Part shown: positions 30,897 through 40,583 of the stretch, piece by piece
Numbering within the stretch: position 1 is the first letter of the stretch
Layout of the letters: every line of letters begins with the position of its first letter
Origin: Rosenbergiella nectarea
Lineage (GTDB): Bacteria > Pseudomonadota > Gammaproteobacteria > Enterobacterales > Enterobacteriaceae
NCBI RefSeq assembly: GCF_900111105.1
Contig: NZ_FOGC01000002.1
Location: 290,210 to 354,209 of the forward strand
Reading direction: 5' to 3'
DNA length: 64,000 nt
Notes under the pieces: model-generated
What the model was told of the DNA's origin: nothing
The model's input: the letters and a program-made list of their open reading frames with translations, nothing else
Database searches by the model: none
Program-made: the position numbers and the translations under genes

Positions 30897-32417
30897 ATGT
30901 CAGAACAAACCCCCGCGCCGGCGGATCTCGCCCTCGAACTGAATAATGAACTGAGCGCACGCCGTGAAAAGCTAGACGCCCTGCGTGAGAAAGGAAATCC
31001 GTTCCCGAACGACTTCCGCCCAACCGATCGCTCTGATGCGCTGCACCAACGTCACGACGAGCAGAGCCAAGAAGAGTTAGAAGATCTCGGTATCGACGTG
31101 ATGGTAGCAGGCCGGATGATGACTCGCCGTATCATGGGCAAAGCCTCTTTTGCCACGCTGCAAGATGTCGGCGGCCGTATTCAGCTTTACGTTTCCCGCG
31201 ATGATCTGCCTGAAGGCTATTACAACGAACAATTTAAAAAATGGGACCTTGGCGATATTCTTGGCGCCCGCGGCAAGCTATTCAAAACTAAAACCGGTGA
31301 GCTGTCTATCCACTGCAGCGAACTACGTCTGCTGACCAAAGCGCTGCGTCCATTGCCTGATAAGTTCCACGGCCTAGCAGACCAAGAGACACGCTATCGT
31401 CAACGTTACTTGGACCTAATTGCCAACGAAGAATCACGCCATACCTTCCAAATTCGCTCTAAAATCATGGCTGGCGTGCGTCAATTTATGGTTGACCGTG
31501 ACTTTATGGAAGTGGAAACCCCGATGATGCAAGTCATCCCGGGCGGTGCCTCCGCGCGTCCTTTTATTACGCATCACAATGCGCTCGATATCGACATGTA
31601 TCTGCGTATCGCCCCAGAGCTGTACCTGAAGCGTTTGGTGGTAGGTGGCTTTGACCGCGTCTTCGAAATCAACCGTAACTTCCGCAACGAAGGTATCTCT
31701 CCGCGTCATAACCCAGAGTTCACCATGATGGAACTCTATATGGCCTATGCGGATTACCGCGATCTGATCGAACTCACCGAAAGCCTGTTCCGTACCTTGG
31801 CTCAAGATGTATTGGGTACCACAGAAGTGGCGTACGGCGAGCAAACCTTCGATTTCGGTAAGCCATTCGATAAGTTAACGATGCGTGAAGCGATCAAGAA
31901 ATATCGTCCAGAGACCGAATTAACCGATCTGGAAGATTTCGATAAAGCGGTAGCCATCGCGCAATCCATCGGAATAAAAGTCGAGAAAAGCTGGGGCCTA
32001 GGCCGGGTGGTCACGGAAATCTTTGAAGAGACCGCCGAAGCGCAACTGATTCAACCAACCTTCATCACCGAATACCCGGCAGAAGTCTCACCACTGGCCC
32101 GCCGTAACGACGAGAACCCAGAGATCACCGATCGCTTCGAGTTCTTTATTGGCGGACGGGAGATCGGTAACGGCTTCTCCGAGCTTAACGATGCCCAAGA
32201 CCAAGCAGAACGCTTCTTGCAGCAAGTTAACGCCAAAGACGCAGGGGATGACGAAGCGATGTTCTATGATGAAGATTATGTCACCGCACTGGAACACGGT
32301 TTGCCACCAACGGCAGGTTTAGGTATCGGTATTGACCGTATGGTGATGCTGTTCACAAATAGCCATACCATCCGCGATGTCATCCTCTTCCCAGCACTGC
32401 GACCTGGCAGCAAATAA
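30897..32417 (+). CDS. lysS: Lysyl-tRNA synthetase (class II)
   Basis: This enzyme charges tRNA-Lys. The 506 residues (E. coli LysS 505) comprise an N-terminal OB-fold anticodon domain (about 60-170, [19 protein letters not shown]). The class II catalytic core contains motif 2-type [20 protein letters not shown] and the final motif 3 [13 protein letters not shown]. It is the last gene of the prfB-lysS pair and of the conserved chromosomal backbone, followed by a strong terminator and then the EPS locus. Confidence 0.97.
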   Translation: MSEQTPAPADLALELNNELSARREKLDALREKGNPFPNDFRPTDRSDALHQRHDEQSQEELEDLGIDVMVAGRMMTRRIMGKASFATLQDVGGRIQLYVSRDDLPEGYYNEQFKKWDLGDILGARGKLFKTKTGELSIHCSELRLLTKALRPLPDKFHGLADQETRYRQRYLDLIANEESRHTFQIRSKIMAGVRQFMVDRDFMEVETPMMQVIPGGASARPFITHHNALDIDMYLRIAPELYLKRLVVGGFDRVFEINRNFRNEGISPRHNPEFTMMELYMAYADYRDLIELTESLFRTLAQDVLGTTEVAYGEQTFDFGKPFDKLTMREAIKKYRPETELTDLEDFDKAVAIAQSIGIKVEKSWGLGRVVTEIFEETAEAQLIQPTFITEYPAEVSPLARRNDENPEITDRFEFFIGGREIGNGFSELNDAQDQAERFLQQVNAKDAGDDEAMFYDEDYVTALEHGLPPTAGLGIGIDRMVMLFTNSHTIRDVILFPALRPGSK

Positions 32418-32442
32418 GCCTCGACGCTACATCAATCTGTTG

Positions 32443-32465
32443 AACCCGCTCCGGCGGGTTTTTTT
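32443..32465 (+). terminator. Rho-independent terminator of lysS
   Basis: The 7-bp stem AACCCGC/GCGGGTT with a TCCG loop is followed by seven T residues. Confidence 0.92.
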
Positions 32466-33166
32466 ATGCCTATTGATTACCAAAATTTATAGAAAAAATG
32501 TAAATTTTTTGAAATTAGGAATTAATCTGTAGTAATTATTCTGTTCTAATATTAATGTCTTTGATGATTTTTACAAAACTCTACTTATAAGTAGATAAAT
32601 ATTGACAATCATGAATATAAAAAATCCTTATATCCATGCCTGATGTTTATAAATAGGAATGTTCCTGTATTAAGTCTTTTAAAATTGAAAAAGTTAATAT
32701 CTTGCTGATGATTTTTATTACATATAATAGTGAGATCACTCTTTTTTTTAAAAATAAATCCTTTGGAATCGATGTGTTGTGGGTTGACTGGTAGCTCTAA
32801 GCCAGGGGCGGTAGCGTGCAAAATTAGTGGTGGATATGTAATAAAGATGTTAATTAATATATTGGGCGGGATATCTAGTCGATAAGAAAAATGATTAATT
32901 ATTAGTGCTACTTGATTTTTTGTCTTGACTATATATTTCATAATGAAATTTTATACTTATCTTTATCCCCAATTCAGAACGATACAAAAAAATAATTATA
33001 TGCATTAGATAAAATTACACATTCGATGTATTGATAAGTTAAACAGCATTGTGCAGATTCGGCCTCAATAACGATTTTTATGGCTCAACAATTTATGAAA
33101 ATGAGGGCTGCCTTACAAACTCTAGTGATAGGGCAGCGATTAATCCACTTAATCGAATAGAACTTG
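32466..33166. other. AT-rich 700-base leader of the EPS operon
   Basis: No convincing gene is present; a 110-codon minus-strand frame overlaps the JUMPstart element and is rejected. The region matches the long untranslated leader usual for RfaH-dependent polysaccharide operons. The promoter is probably upstream of 32785. A weak RcsAB-like half-site pair (TAGGAA...TCT) lies at 32516-32528. Confidence 0.6.
32785..32819 (+). promoter_or_regulatory. JUMPstart sequence with ops element (RfaH recruitment)
   Basis: The stretch CTGGTAGCT...AAGCCAGGGGCGGTAGCGTG follows the JUMPstart consensus. The ops core GGCGGTAGCGTG at 32807-32818 is exact. Ops pauses RNA polymerase and recruits the antiterminator RfaH, needed for long capsule, LPS and EPS operons. 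It lies about 350 bases before wza, on the correct strand. Confidence 0.95.
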
Positions 33167-34309
33167 ATGAAAAAATTCTCACTTAAATTCTCTGCGGCGG
33201 CAGTGCTAACAGTGTTTCTCAGTGGTTGTACAATAGTTCCTGGACAGGGACTAACGACCTTAGGAAAAGATTCCGCGCAGTCCTCCGATGCAGATAATGA
33301 TTATGATTGGGGCAAATTAGTCGAAGTGTATCCGGTAACACCTAAGCTCATCGAAAGACTTCGTCCATCACCAGTGACCTCACAATCTAATCCTAAGCTT
33401 GATGCGCTGCTGCGCGATTATCAATACCGAATTGGGCCTGGGGATGTGTTAATGGTTACTGTCTATGATCATCCGGAGCTAACAAACCCCGCAGGGACTT
33501 ATCGTAGCGCTAGTGATACCGGTAACTGGGTAGGGGCAGATGGTACTATCTTCTATCCGTACATTGGCAAAGTTTACGTTGTGGGTAAAACCCTTGCAGA
33601 AGTGCGCCAACAAATAGCCAGACGCTTATCTCAATATGTTGAAAGCCCACAAGTCGATGTCGCCGTCGCCGCATTCCGCTCGCAAAAAGCGTATGTGACG
33701 GGGGAAGTGGCAAAGTCTGGGCAACAAGCAATCACCAATATACCTTTGACCGTCGTAGATGCAATAAATGCCGCAGGCGGTTTTGCTGAAAATGCTGATT
33801 GGCGACATGTGGTGTTAACCCATAACGGCAAAGATACAGTGTTATCGATGCAAGCACTGATGCAGCATGGTGATTTACAACAGAATAGATTGATGTATCC
33901 GGGAGATATTTTATTTGTCCCTCGTAACGATGACCAAAAAGTCTTTGTTATTGGGGAAGTAGGTGAACAGTCTACCCTTAAAATGGATCGTAGTGGAATG
34001 ACTTTGGCTGAAGCTTTAGGTAGTGCAAAAGGCTTGAATCAACAGTATGCCGATGCATCAGGTATCTTTGTTATTCGCCAAAAGCCTACAGATAAAAGAG
34101 GGCATATTGCCAATATCTACAGATTAAATGCCAAAGATGCATCGACAATGGTGATGTCTACAGAATTTGAACTACAACCTTACGATATTGTTTATGTAAC
34201 GACTGCACCAATCGTCCGCTGGAACCGTGTGTTAACTCAGATACTACCGACAATTACAAGTGTACATGATATGACAGAAACCGTTAATTACTACAAGGAC
34301 CTGAAGTAA
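33167..34309 (+). CDS. wza: Outer-membrane polysaccharide export lipoprotein Wza
   Basis: Wza forms the octameric outer-membrane channel for capsule/EPS in the Wzy pathway (AmsH in Erwinia). I chose ATG 33167 over an adjacent TTG. In the 380 residues the signal ends in the lipobox LSGC (Cys21). The poly_export domain contains [19 protein letters not shown], followed by SLBB repeats ([12 protein letters not shown] and [12 protein letters not shown]). The C-terminal amphipathic segment [18 protein letters not shown] forms the membrane helix. It is the first gene of the EPS operon and overall resembles wza-wzb-wzc of group 1 capsules. Confidence 0.95.
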   Translation: MKKFSLKFSAAAVLTVFLSGCTIVPGQGLTTLGKDSAQSSDADNDYDWGKLVEVYPVTPKLIERLRPSPVTSQSNPKLDALLRDYQYRIGPGDVLMVTVYDHPELTNPAGTYRSASDTGNWVGADGTIFYPYIGKVYVVGKTLAEVRQQIARRLSQYVESPQVDVAVAAFRSQKAYVTGEVAKSGQQAITNIPLTVVDAINAAGGFAENADWRHVVLTHNGKDTVLSMQALMQHGDLQQNRLMYPGDILFVPRNDDQKVFVIGEVGEQSTLKMDRSGMTLAEALGSAKGLNQQYADASGIFVIRQKPTDKRGHIANIYRLNAKDASTMVMSTEFELQPYDIVYVTTAPIVRWNRVLTQILPTITSVHDMTETVNYYKDLK

Positions 34310-34311
34310 TT

Positions 34312-34749
34312 ATGTTCAATTCAATACTTGTTGTTTGTACAGGAAATATCTGCCGCTCTCCAACAGGGGAGCGGCTGTTAAAAAAATACTTACCGGGCTT
34401 AACCATTGACTCAGCGGGTACAGGAGCATTGGAGAACCATACCGCAGATGACACTGCAAACTTAGTCGCTACAGAAAAAGGGGTATCGCTGGATGGACAT
34501 AAAGGTAAGCAATTCACATCTGAGTTAGCTCAACACTATGACCTTATTTTAGTTATGGAAAAATGTCATCAAGAAGCTGTGACGCGAATCGCTCCTGAAG
34601 CGAGAGGTAAAACGATGTTATTTGGTCACTGGATGGATCACAAACAAATTCCAGACCCTTACAGACAAAGTCGAGAAGCTTTTGAACACGTCTACCGACT
34701 AATCGAACAATCAGCAACTGCTTGGGCTGTCAAACTGGGAAAAAAATAG
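34312..34749 (+). CDS. wzb: Low-molecular-weight protein tyrosine phosphatase Wzb
   Basis: Wzb dephosphorylates the tyrosine kinase Wzc; cycling of this phosphorylation is needed for high-molecular-weight polymer. The 145 residues contain the phosphate loop VVCTGNICRSPTGE (Cys9 nucleophile, Arg15) and the acid DPYRQS near residue 113. It starts two bases after the wza stop and ends 8 bases before wzc. Confidence 0.95.
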   Translation: MFNSILVVCTGNICRSPTGERLLKKYLPGLTIDSAGTGALENHTADDTANLVATEKGVSLDGHKGKQFTSELAQHYDLILVMEKCHQEAVTRIAPEARGKTMLFGHWMDHKQIPDPYRQSREAFEHVYRLIEQSATAWAVKLGKK

Positions 34750-34757
34750 GAATATTT

Positions 34758-36923
34758 ATGTCATCAGTTATACCGAATAAATCAACTACCCCTGATTCAG
34801 ATGAAATTGATCTCGCTCGTTTGATTGGAGAGTTTCTTGATCATAAAAAAATAATCATTTCAGTGACGGCGGTTTGTACCTGTATTGCTATCTGCTATGC
34901 ATTATTTGCGACACCCATCTACCAAGCTGACTCATTGATACAAGTAGAAGAAAAACAAGGTAACTCACTTCTCAATAATTTAAGTCAAATGTTACCAGAA
35001 GGTCAGCCAGTTTCTGCACCTGAAATCGCTTTACTTAAGTCGAGAATGATTTTAGGAAAAACAGTCGATGACTTAACATTACAAGCACAAGTGAATCAAA
35101 AATACTTCCCTATATTCGGTAGAGGTTGGGCGAGATTGACCGGCCAACATCCAGGACATTTGATAGTGAGCCGTATTTATCTTGCTCCTCAAAATGGAAA
35201 AGTCCCTGAGCTAGAAATCAAGGTTATCGATGGACAACATTATCATTTGGAGGGTGGAAATTATGATCTCAGAGGAACAGTTGGTCAGACTCTATCAGTA
35301 CAAGGCCTATCCATTCAGATCGATAAAATTGATGCTGCAGTAAATACTGTGTTTACGGTTAACTATGTCACTCGTTTGGATGCTATTACAACGTTGCAAA
35401 AAGCATTTTCTGTAGCTGACCAAGGCAGTGATACTGGAATGCTTAATCTAACACTAACGGATGTTAATCCTGATATCGCACAAGAGAAGTTAGAAAATAT
35501 AGGTGATAATTACCTTGCACAAAATATTGCTAGAGAAGCAGCACAAGACAGTAAAAGTTTAGATTTCTTAGAAAAACAGTTACCGCAGGTTCGCAGTGAA
35601 CTTGACACTGCTGAAAACAAACTTAGTAGCTATCGTAAGCAGAGTGACTCAGTCGATCTAGACCTTCAAGCACGTTCAGCACTAGAGCAAATTGTAAATG
35701 TTGATAATCAACTGAATCAATTAACATTCCGTGAAGCAGAGGTTTCTCAACTTTTCACTAAAGATCATCCAACTTATATTGCACTACTTCAAAAAAGAAA
35801 AACCCTTGAGCAAGAAAAGGCAAAATTAAATAAGCAAGTCTCTGGTATGCCGGCCACTCAACAAGAAGTTATAAGATTGAGTCGTGATGTTGAATCAGGC
35901 AGAGCTGTTTATATGCAACTATTGAATCGTCAACAGGAATTAATAATAGCAAAAAATAGTGCTATCGGTAATGTGCGTATTATTGATGATGCGGTGACGG
36001 TACCTCAACCGGTGAAGCCAAAGAAAATCATTATTGTACTAATTGGGGTAGTATTAGGGACCTTTATTTCAATTGCTATAGTATTAATGAACGTATTCTT
36101 GCGAAGAGGGCTCGAATCACCTGAGCAACTTGAGGAATTAGGGATTAATGTTTATGCCAGTATTCCAGTATCCGAATGGATGGAAAAAAAATTACCAAAG
36201 TCATTAAATTATAAAAAGAAAAAGAAGATCGATAATTTAAATTTCTTAGCTCTGGATAATCCAGCAGATCTAGCGATTGAAGCCATAAGAAGTCTACGTA
36301 CAAGTTTACACTTTGCCATGATGGAGGCAAAAAATAATATATTAATGATTTCAGGTGCGAGCCCAAATGCAGGAAAAACATTTGTAAACAGTAATTTGGC
36401 CGCAGTGTTAGCTCAAGGAGGTCAGAGAGTATTATTCATCGATGCAGATATGAGAAAGGGATATTCCAATAAGATATTTAATATGGATGTAAGTCCAGGA
36501 TTATCTGAGTTCCTTTCGGGAACAATTCAAATCGATCAAACAGTAAAAAAAATCGGCAAAGCTGGATTTGATTTCATATCTCGCGGAGAGTTACCCCCAA
36601 ATCCTTCAGAATTATTAATGAATCAACGTTTCCAATCTTTACTAGATTGGGCAAATCAGAATTACGATATTGTAGTGGTTGATACCCCACCTATTCTTGC
36701 GGTAACAGATGCAACAATTATTGGACGTTATGTAGGAACTATTTTACTTGTTGCCCGTTTTGAAGAGAATACGGCAAAAGAAATGCAAGTAAGTATTAGA
36801 AGATTTGAGCAGAGCGGTATAGAAGTGAAGGGATGTATTCTGAATGGTGTAGTTAGAAAATCCAGCTCTTACTATAGTTATGGCTATAATTATTATAATT
36901 ATAGTTACAAAGACGAAAAATAA
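34758..36923 (+). CDS. wzc: Polysaccharide co-polymerase / tyrosine autokinase Wzc
   Basis: This inner-membrane PCP-2a protein controls EPS polymerisation and contacts Wza. I chose ATG 34758 rather than an upstream in-frame start inside wzb; this gives 721 residues (E. coli Wzc 720). There are two membrane helices (about 35-55 and 425-450) with a periplasmic coiled-coil domain between. The cytoplasmic BY-kinase has Walker A GASPNAGKTF (about 533), Walker A' LFIDADMRKG and Walker B VVVDTPPIL. The tail, about residues 703-717, is tyrosine-rich (YYSYGYNYYNYSY) and is the autophosphorylation cluster. Confidence 0.96.
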   Translation: MSSVIPNKSTTPDSDEIDLARLIGEFLDHKKIIISVTAVCTCIAICYALFATPIYQADSLIQVEEKQGNSLLNNLSQMLPEGQPVSAPEIALLKSRMILGKTVDDLTLQAQVNQKYFPIFGRGWARLTGQHPGHLIVSRIYLAPQNGKVPELEIKVIDGQHYHLEGGNYDLRGTVGQTLSVQGLSIQIDKIDAAVNTVFTVNYVTRLDAITTLQKAFSVADQGSDTGMLNLTLTDVNPDIAQEKLENIGDNYLAQNIAREAAQDSKSLDFLEKQLPQVRSELDTAENKLSSYRKQSDSVDLDLQARSALEQIVNVDNQLNQLTFREAEVSQLFTKDHPTYIALLQKRKTLEQEKAKLNKQVSGMPATQQEVIRLSRDVESGRAVYMQLLNRQQELIIAKNSAIGNVRIIDDAVTVPQPVKPKKIIIVLIGVVLGTFISIAIVLMNVFLRRGLESPEQLEELGINVYASIPVSEWMEKKLPKSLNYKKKKKIDNLNFLALDNPADLAIEAIRSLRTSLHFAMMEAKNNILMISGASPNAGKTFVNSNLAAVLAQGGQRVLFIDADMRKGYSNKIFNMDVSPGLSEFLSGTIQIDQTVKKIGKAGFDFISRGELPPNPSELLMNQRFQSLLDWANQNYDIVVVDTPPILAVTDATIIGRYVGTILLVARFEENTAKEMQVSIRRFEQSGIEVKGCILNGVVRKSSSYYSYGYNYYNYSYKDEK

Positions 36924-36928
36924 TCATA

Positions 36929-36946
36929 ACCCCACTTGAGTGGGGT
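36929..36946 (+). terminator. Stem-loop between wzc and wbaP (likely attenuator)
   Basis: A perfect ACCCCAC/GTGGGGT stem with a TTGA loop and no T-tract. A second imperfect hairpin (CCACTAC...GTTGTGG) follows at about 36957-36973. In E. coli K30 a hairpin at the same place, between wzc and wbaP, lowers transcription of the downstream assembly genes. The same role here is inferred. Confidence 0.6.
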
Positions 36947-36983
36947 CAACTAACTTCCACTACTTCGTTGTGGTGAGGAAATT

Positions 36984-38393
36984 ATGACTAAAAAATCTCG
37001 TAATCTGCTTGTTAGTAGTTCACTCATCTTGTCCGATTTATTTGGTCTGATGATTAGTTTATATTTAACCAATGTTATATTCCACCAGAAATTAAAGGGT
37101 ACTTATGATATTGAACACTGGAATAAACTACATTTTTTAGTGTCAATTTTTTGTATTGCCTGGTATGGAATAAGACTTCATCACTATATATACCGAAAGA
37201 CATTTTGGTTTGAATTGAAAGAAATAATCCGTACTATTGTAATCTTTGCTGTATTTGAATTGGCTATAATTGCATTTACAAAGTGGGACCTACCGCGCTT
37301 TCCTTGGGTAATGTGTTGGATAATAATCGGGGTTTTAGTCCCGATGTTGAGAATATTAACCAAGAAAATTTTAAACAAACTAAATCTCTGGCAACGGGAT
37401 ACCATCATTATTGGAACAGGACACAATGCCAGTGAAGCTTATAAAGCAATCGCGAGCGAGAATAATCTAGGTTATAAAGTCACAAAGTTTATATCTGAAA
37501 ATCCAGATAATACTTTAGATAAGATTGACAACATACCAGTGGTGTATAGCTCTCCAAGTGACCTTACTAAGATTTTGAATAAACATGTTCAATTAATTAT
37601 CGCGGTTGAGAGTGAAAATAGTTCCCTGCGTAATGATTGGTTGAGGTATTTAATGTTGCATGGATATCGCTTTGTCTCCGTGATTCCAACTTTACGGGGC
37701 ATGCCTGTAGATAGCACAGATATGTCGTTTATATTTAGTCACGAAGTAATGATATTCCGCGTTCAGCAAAACCTTGAGAAAATGTCATCTAGAATACTTA
37801 AGCGTAGTTTCGATATACTATTTTCAATGTTAATTATTATCGCTGTATCGCCATTGTTTTTATTCATATGTTGGAAAGTCAAAAAAGATGGTGGGCCTGC
37901 AATTTATGGGCATGAGCGTATTGGTAAAAATGGTACAAAGTTTAAGTGCCTTAAATTTAGATCTATGGCTGTGAACTCGAAGGAGCTACTCGAAAAACTT
38001 TTAGAGAAAGACCCACAGGCGCGTGAAGAATGGGAAGAAACCTTCAAGCTAAAAAATGATCCCAGAATTACTAGTATAGGGCATCTATTACGTAGAACGA
38101 GTATGGATGAATTACCACAGCTTTTTAATGTTCTTAAGGGTGAAATGAGTTTAGTTGGACCGAGGCCTATAATTTATGAAGAACTTGAGCGTTATGAAGA
38201 ACAAGTAGACTATTATTTAATGAGTAAACCTGGAATGACTGGCCTTTGGCAAGTGAGTGGTCGTTCTGATGTTGATTACGAGACTCGTGTTTATTTCGAT
38301 GCATGGTATGTTAAAAACTGGTCGATGTGGAATGATATTGCAATCCTATTTAAAACAGTTGCAGTGGTATTGAAAAGAGATGGTGCTTATTAA
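36984..38393 (+). CDS. wbaP: Undecaprenyl-phosphate galactose-1-phosphate transferase (WbaP/AmsG type)
   Basis: This initiating enzyme places the first sugar phosphate on undecaprenyl phosphate at the inner membrane. The 469 residues contain four N-terminal membrane helices (about 10-130), a central Rossmann-like domain (TIIIGTGHNASEAY), and the C-terminal bacterial sugar transferase domain from about 270. That domain has KRSFDILFS, KCLKFRSM, SMDELPQLFNVLKGEMSLVG and a DVDYETRVYFDAWYVKNWS tail. The end of the protein resembles WbaP/AmsG more than WcaJ, so galactose is the likely first sugar. GC falls sharply from here onward. Confidence 0.88.
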   Translation: MTKKSRNLLVSSSLILSDLFGLMISLYLTNVIFHQKLKGTYDIEHWNKLHFLVSIFCIAWYGIRLHHYIYRKTFWFELKEIIRTIVIFAVFELAIIAFTKWDLPRFPWVMCWIIIGVLVPMLRILTKKILNKLNLWQRDTIIIGTGHNASEAYKAIASENNLGYKVTKFISENPDNTLDKIDNIPVVYSSPSDLTKILNKHVQLIIAVESENSSLRNDWLRYLMLHGYRFVSVIPTLRGMPVDSTDMSFIFSHEVMIFRVQQNLEKMSSRILKRSFDILFSMLIIIAVSPLFLFICWKVKKDGGPAIYGHERIGKNGTKFKCLKFRSMAVNSKELLEKLLEKDPQAREEWEETFKLKNDPRITSIGHLLRRTSMDELPQLFNVLKGEMSLVGPRPIIYEELERYEEQVDYYLMSKPGMTGLWQVSGRSDVDYETRVYFDAWYVKNWSMWNDIAILFKTVAVVLKRDGAY

Positions 38394-38403
38394 GGGAATT
38401 TAA

Positions 38404-39537
38404 ATGTTAAATCCAACTCTATTTCTTGTTTTTTATATATTCACCTACATATTACTCTGCCTTTTCTTGATTTTCACAGTTAAGGTTAGATTATCTGGAC
38501 CAAGATTTATTACTATTTCATTTATCTTACTAATAAGTTTTGTATGCGGATTAAGAGATCAGTATGTAGGAACTGATACTTATACATTTTACTCTCTAAC
38601 AAAGTTGATGGTAAGTGCAGATAGCTATTTGTGGGCAAAGGATTATGTCTACTACTTCTTTTCTCGATTAGGTTACCAAATAGCAGGTTATCAATTATCA
38701 GTATTACTTACTACAGTTATTACTTCTTCTGCACTGGCCTTAGCAGTGTTAAGGATAATAAAAATAAGTTTTAAGAGCGATAGAAGTAATAATATTATTA
38801 TGACAAAAACAGTTTGTATTACTCTCATCTTTATATTGATGATGAGTAGTTCTGATTTTTTAATGCAGATTGCAAACCAAACACGTCAAATAATGGCCTT
38901 GGCTATTTTTATATTAGCTATAACCTATTTTTATGAAAATAAATATATTATCTTCTCAATATTAACTGTTTTAGCTATATTTTCACATCATAGTCTCGTA
39001 TTAGTTATCTTGGCACTAATTGTTTCGATGACAGTAAAAAATATAAAAATTCATTTTTTAATTTTAATGGGATCTTTCTTGTTGTTTGCAACGGGGATAT
39101 CCACACATCTTTTAGATGCATTCGGTTTAGGTGTCAGTGAAGGAAGCATCTATGCTCAGGCATTAAATTCAGCAGCCTCACTTTATATTAAGACTGTGAT
39201 CACAATTGGGTTGGGGTTAATTTTGTATTTTCTTTATTACAAGAAATACGGGAAATATGGACATGGATTTGAATTTATCTTTATAAGAATTTATATGATG
39301 CTTGCATCATTATCAATCCTGTATTTAGGATTTGCAGAGGCATCAAATAGAATACAAAGATATGAAGGTGTTATCTTTCCCATCATATTAATTTTGATTT
39401 TGAGAAAGTACAGGATAAATGCATTACACATTATAGTGGTTTTAATTATTTCCGCTTCTTATTTCTCATTTATGATGAGTTACTATTCAACGTTAAAAAC
39501 ATTGGGTTTTTACTCGTCTGAAATTAAATTATTATAA
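38404..39537 (+). CDS. wzy: EpsG-family O-unit polymerase (Wzy)
   Basis: This is an integral membrane protein of 377 residues with about ten helices. The EpsG-family motif GLRDQYVGTDTYTFY is near residue 50, and the second half contains QTRQIMALAIF and FSHHSLVL. This pattern is the usual Wzy polymerase of amylovoran/colanic-like loci. Wzy joins lipid-linked repeat units in the periplasm. The frame is very AT-rich. Assignment rests on topology, motif and position. Confidence 0.85.
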   Translation: MLNPTLFLVFYIFTYILLCLFLIFTVKVRLSGPRFITISFILLISFVCGLRDQYVGTDTYTFYSLTKLMVSADSYLWAKDYVYYFFSRLGYQIAGYQLSVLLTTVITSSALALAVLRIIKISFKSDRSNNIIMTKTVCITLIFILMMSSSDFLMQIANQTRQIMALAIFILAITYFYENKYIIFSILTVLAIFSHHSLVLVILALIVSMTVKNIKIHFLILMGSFLLFATGISTHLLDAFGLGVSEGSIYAQALNSAASLYIKTVITIGLGLILYFLYYKKYGKYGHGFEFIFIRIYMMLASLSILYLGFAEASNRIQRYEGVIFPIILILILRKYRINALHIIVVLIISASYFSFMMSYYSTLKTLGFYSSEIKLL

Positions 39538-39550
39538 GGTTTAGTTCATA

Positions 39551-40582
39551 ATGAAAATAGACTTCGTTCTACCATGGGTAGATCCTAATGATAAAGAATG
39601 GCAGGATAAAAGGAATCAATTTAGTGGCGATTATAATAAAATGGCTAACTCTGATGCAAGGTTTAGAGATTTTGATACTTTAAGGTTTGTATTCAGGTCA
39701 ATTGAAAAAAACTGTCCATGGTTTAATAAAATATATCTTATTACAGAAGGTCATAAACCTGAATGGCTGGATGATAATAATCCTAAAGTTAAAGTCGTTA
39801 CACATAAGGAATTATATTTCAATAGCGAACACCTTCCTGTATTTAATTCCTCATCAATTGAAATGAATTTACCTAATATAAAGGAATTGAGCGAGAATTT
39901 TGTCTATCTAAATGATGATATGATTTTCTATAATCCAATAAAAAAGGATAGATTTTTCAAAGATGGTAAACCAGTTGACTTTATTAGTACAAGCCTCGTG
40001 AAAAGAGGTAGGTTATTCCAATTTCTTAAGGGTAAGAAAATATGGATTGACTCTTTAAATAATAATTTAAATCTCATTAATAGCTCTAAAGATATTAAGC
40101 AACTTGAAAATGAATTTCTCTCTGATAGCTCTTATAGCTTAACCGATAAAATTAATAATTTCATAAGTAAAAACATATTAGGAAAGGTTTTTTGGATAGG
40201 GCACTGGCACCATCCTCAACCATATCTTAAAAGCACACTTATAGAGGTTCACGAAAAGTTCTCTACACAAATGGCCTCATCTTCAAGTAATAGATTTAGA
40301 AAAAGTGATGATTATACTCATTATCTCTTTAGATATTGGCATTTAATGTCAGGTGCATTTTACCCAAAAAAATGTAATGACGATTATATTAAGAATATAT
40401 GTGGAGTCGAAGATGCTAAACAGGCTGTTAAAGATTTAACTGGAAATAGAAAGGTTAATTTTTTTTGCCTCAATGACGACGAAAATATGGATTCACAAGA
40501 TGAGTTTACAGTGTTAAATATTATAAATTCTTTTTTAGAAAAGAATTTTCCAGAAAAATCATCCTTTGAAATGGATAATTAA
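39551..40582 (+). CDS. Stealth-family sugar-1-phosphate transferase
   Basis: The 343 residues carry the conserved regions of Stealth proteins. CR1 is at 3-17 (IDFVLPWVDPNDKEW). CR2 is at 36-130 (ARFRDFDTLRFVFRSIEKN, ending FVYLNDDMIF). A His-rich CR3 (WIGHWHHPQPYLKS) is near 215, and CR4 is near the C-terminus (FFCLNDDENMDSQDEFTVLN). Characterised members transfer hexose-1-phosphate or GlcNAc-1-phosphate to make phosphodiester-linked capsules. I infer a phosphodiester link or side group in this EPS. No membrane segment is present. Confidence 0.88.
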   Translation: MKIDFVLPWVDPNDKEWQDKRNQFSGDYNKMANSDARFRDFDTLRFVFRSIEKNCPWFNKIYLITEGHKPEWLDDNNPKVKVVTHKELYFNSEHLPVFNSSSIEMNLPNIKELSENFVYLNDDMIFYNPIKKDRFFKDGKPVDFISTSLVKRGRLFQFLKGKKIWIDSLNNNLNLINSSKDIKQLENEFLSDSSYSLTDKINNFISKNILGKVFWIGHWHHPQPYLKSTLIEVHEKFSTQMASSSSNRFRKSDDYTHYLFRYWHLMSGAFYPKKCNDDYIKNICGVEDAKQAVKDLTGNRKVNFFCLNDDENMDSQDEFTVLNIINSFLEKNFPEKSSFEMDN

Positions 40583-40583
40583 T

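Noticed and set aside
32516-32530. Possible RcsAB box
   Set aside because: Only about 8 of 14 positions fit the consensus, and the half-sites are spaced one base too far apart.
32609-32941. 110-codon minus-strand frame before wza
   Set aside because: It covers the JUMPstart/ops element and the AT-rich leader; residue content is I/N/K-rich as expected from random AT-rich DNA, and no family is recognised.
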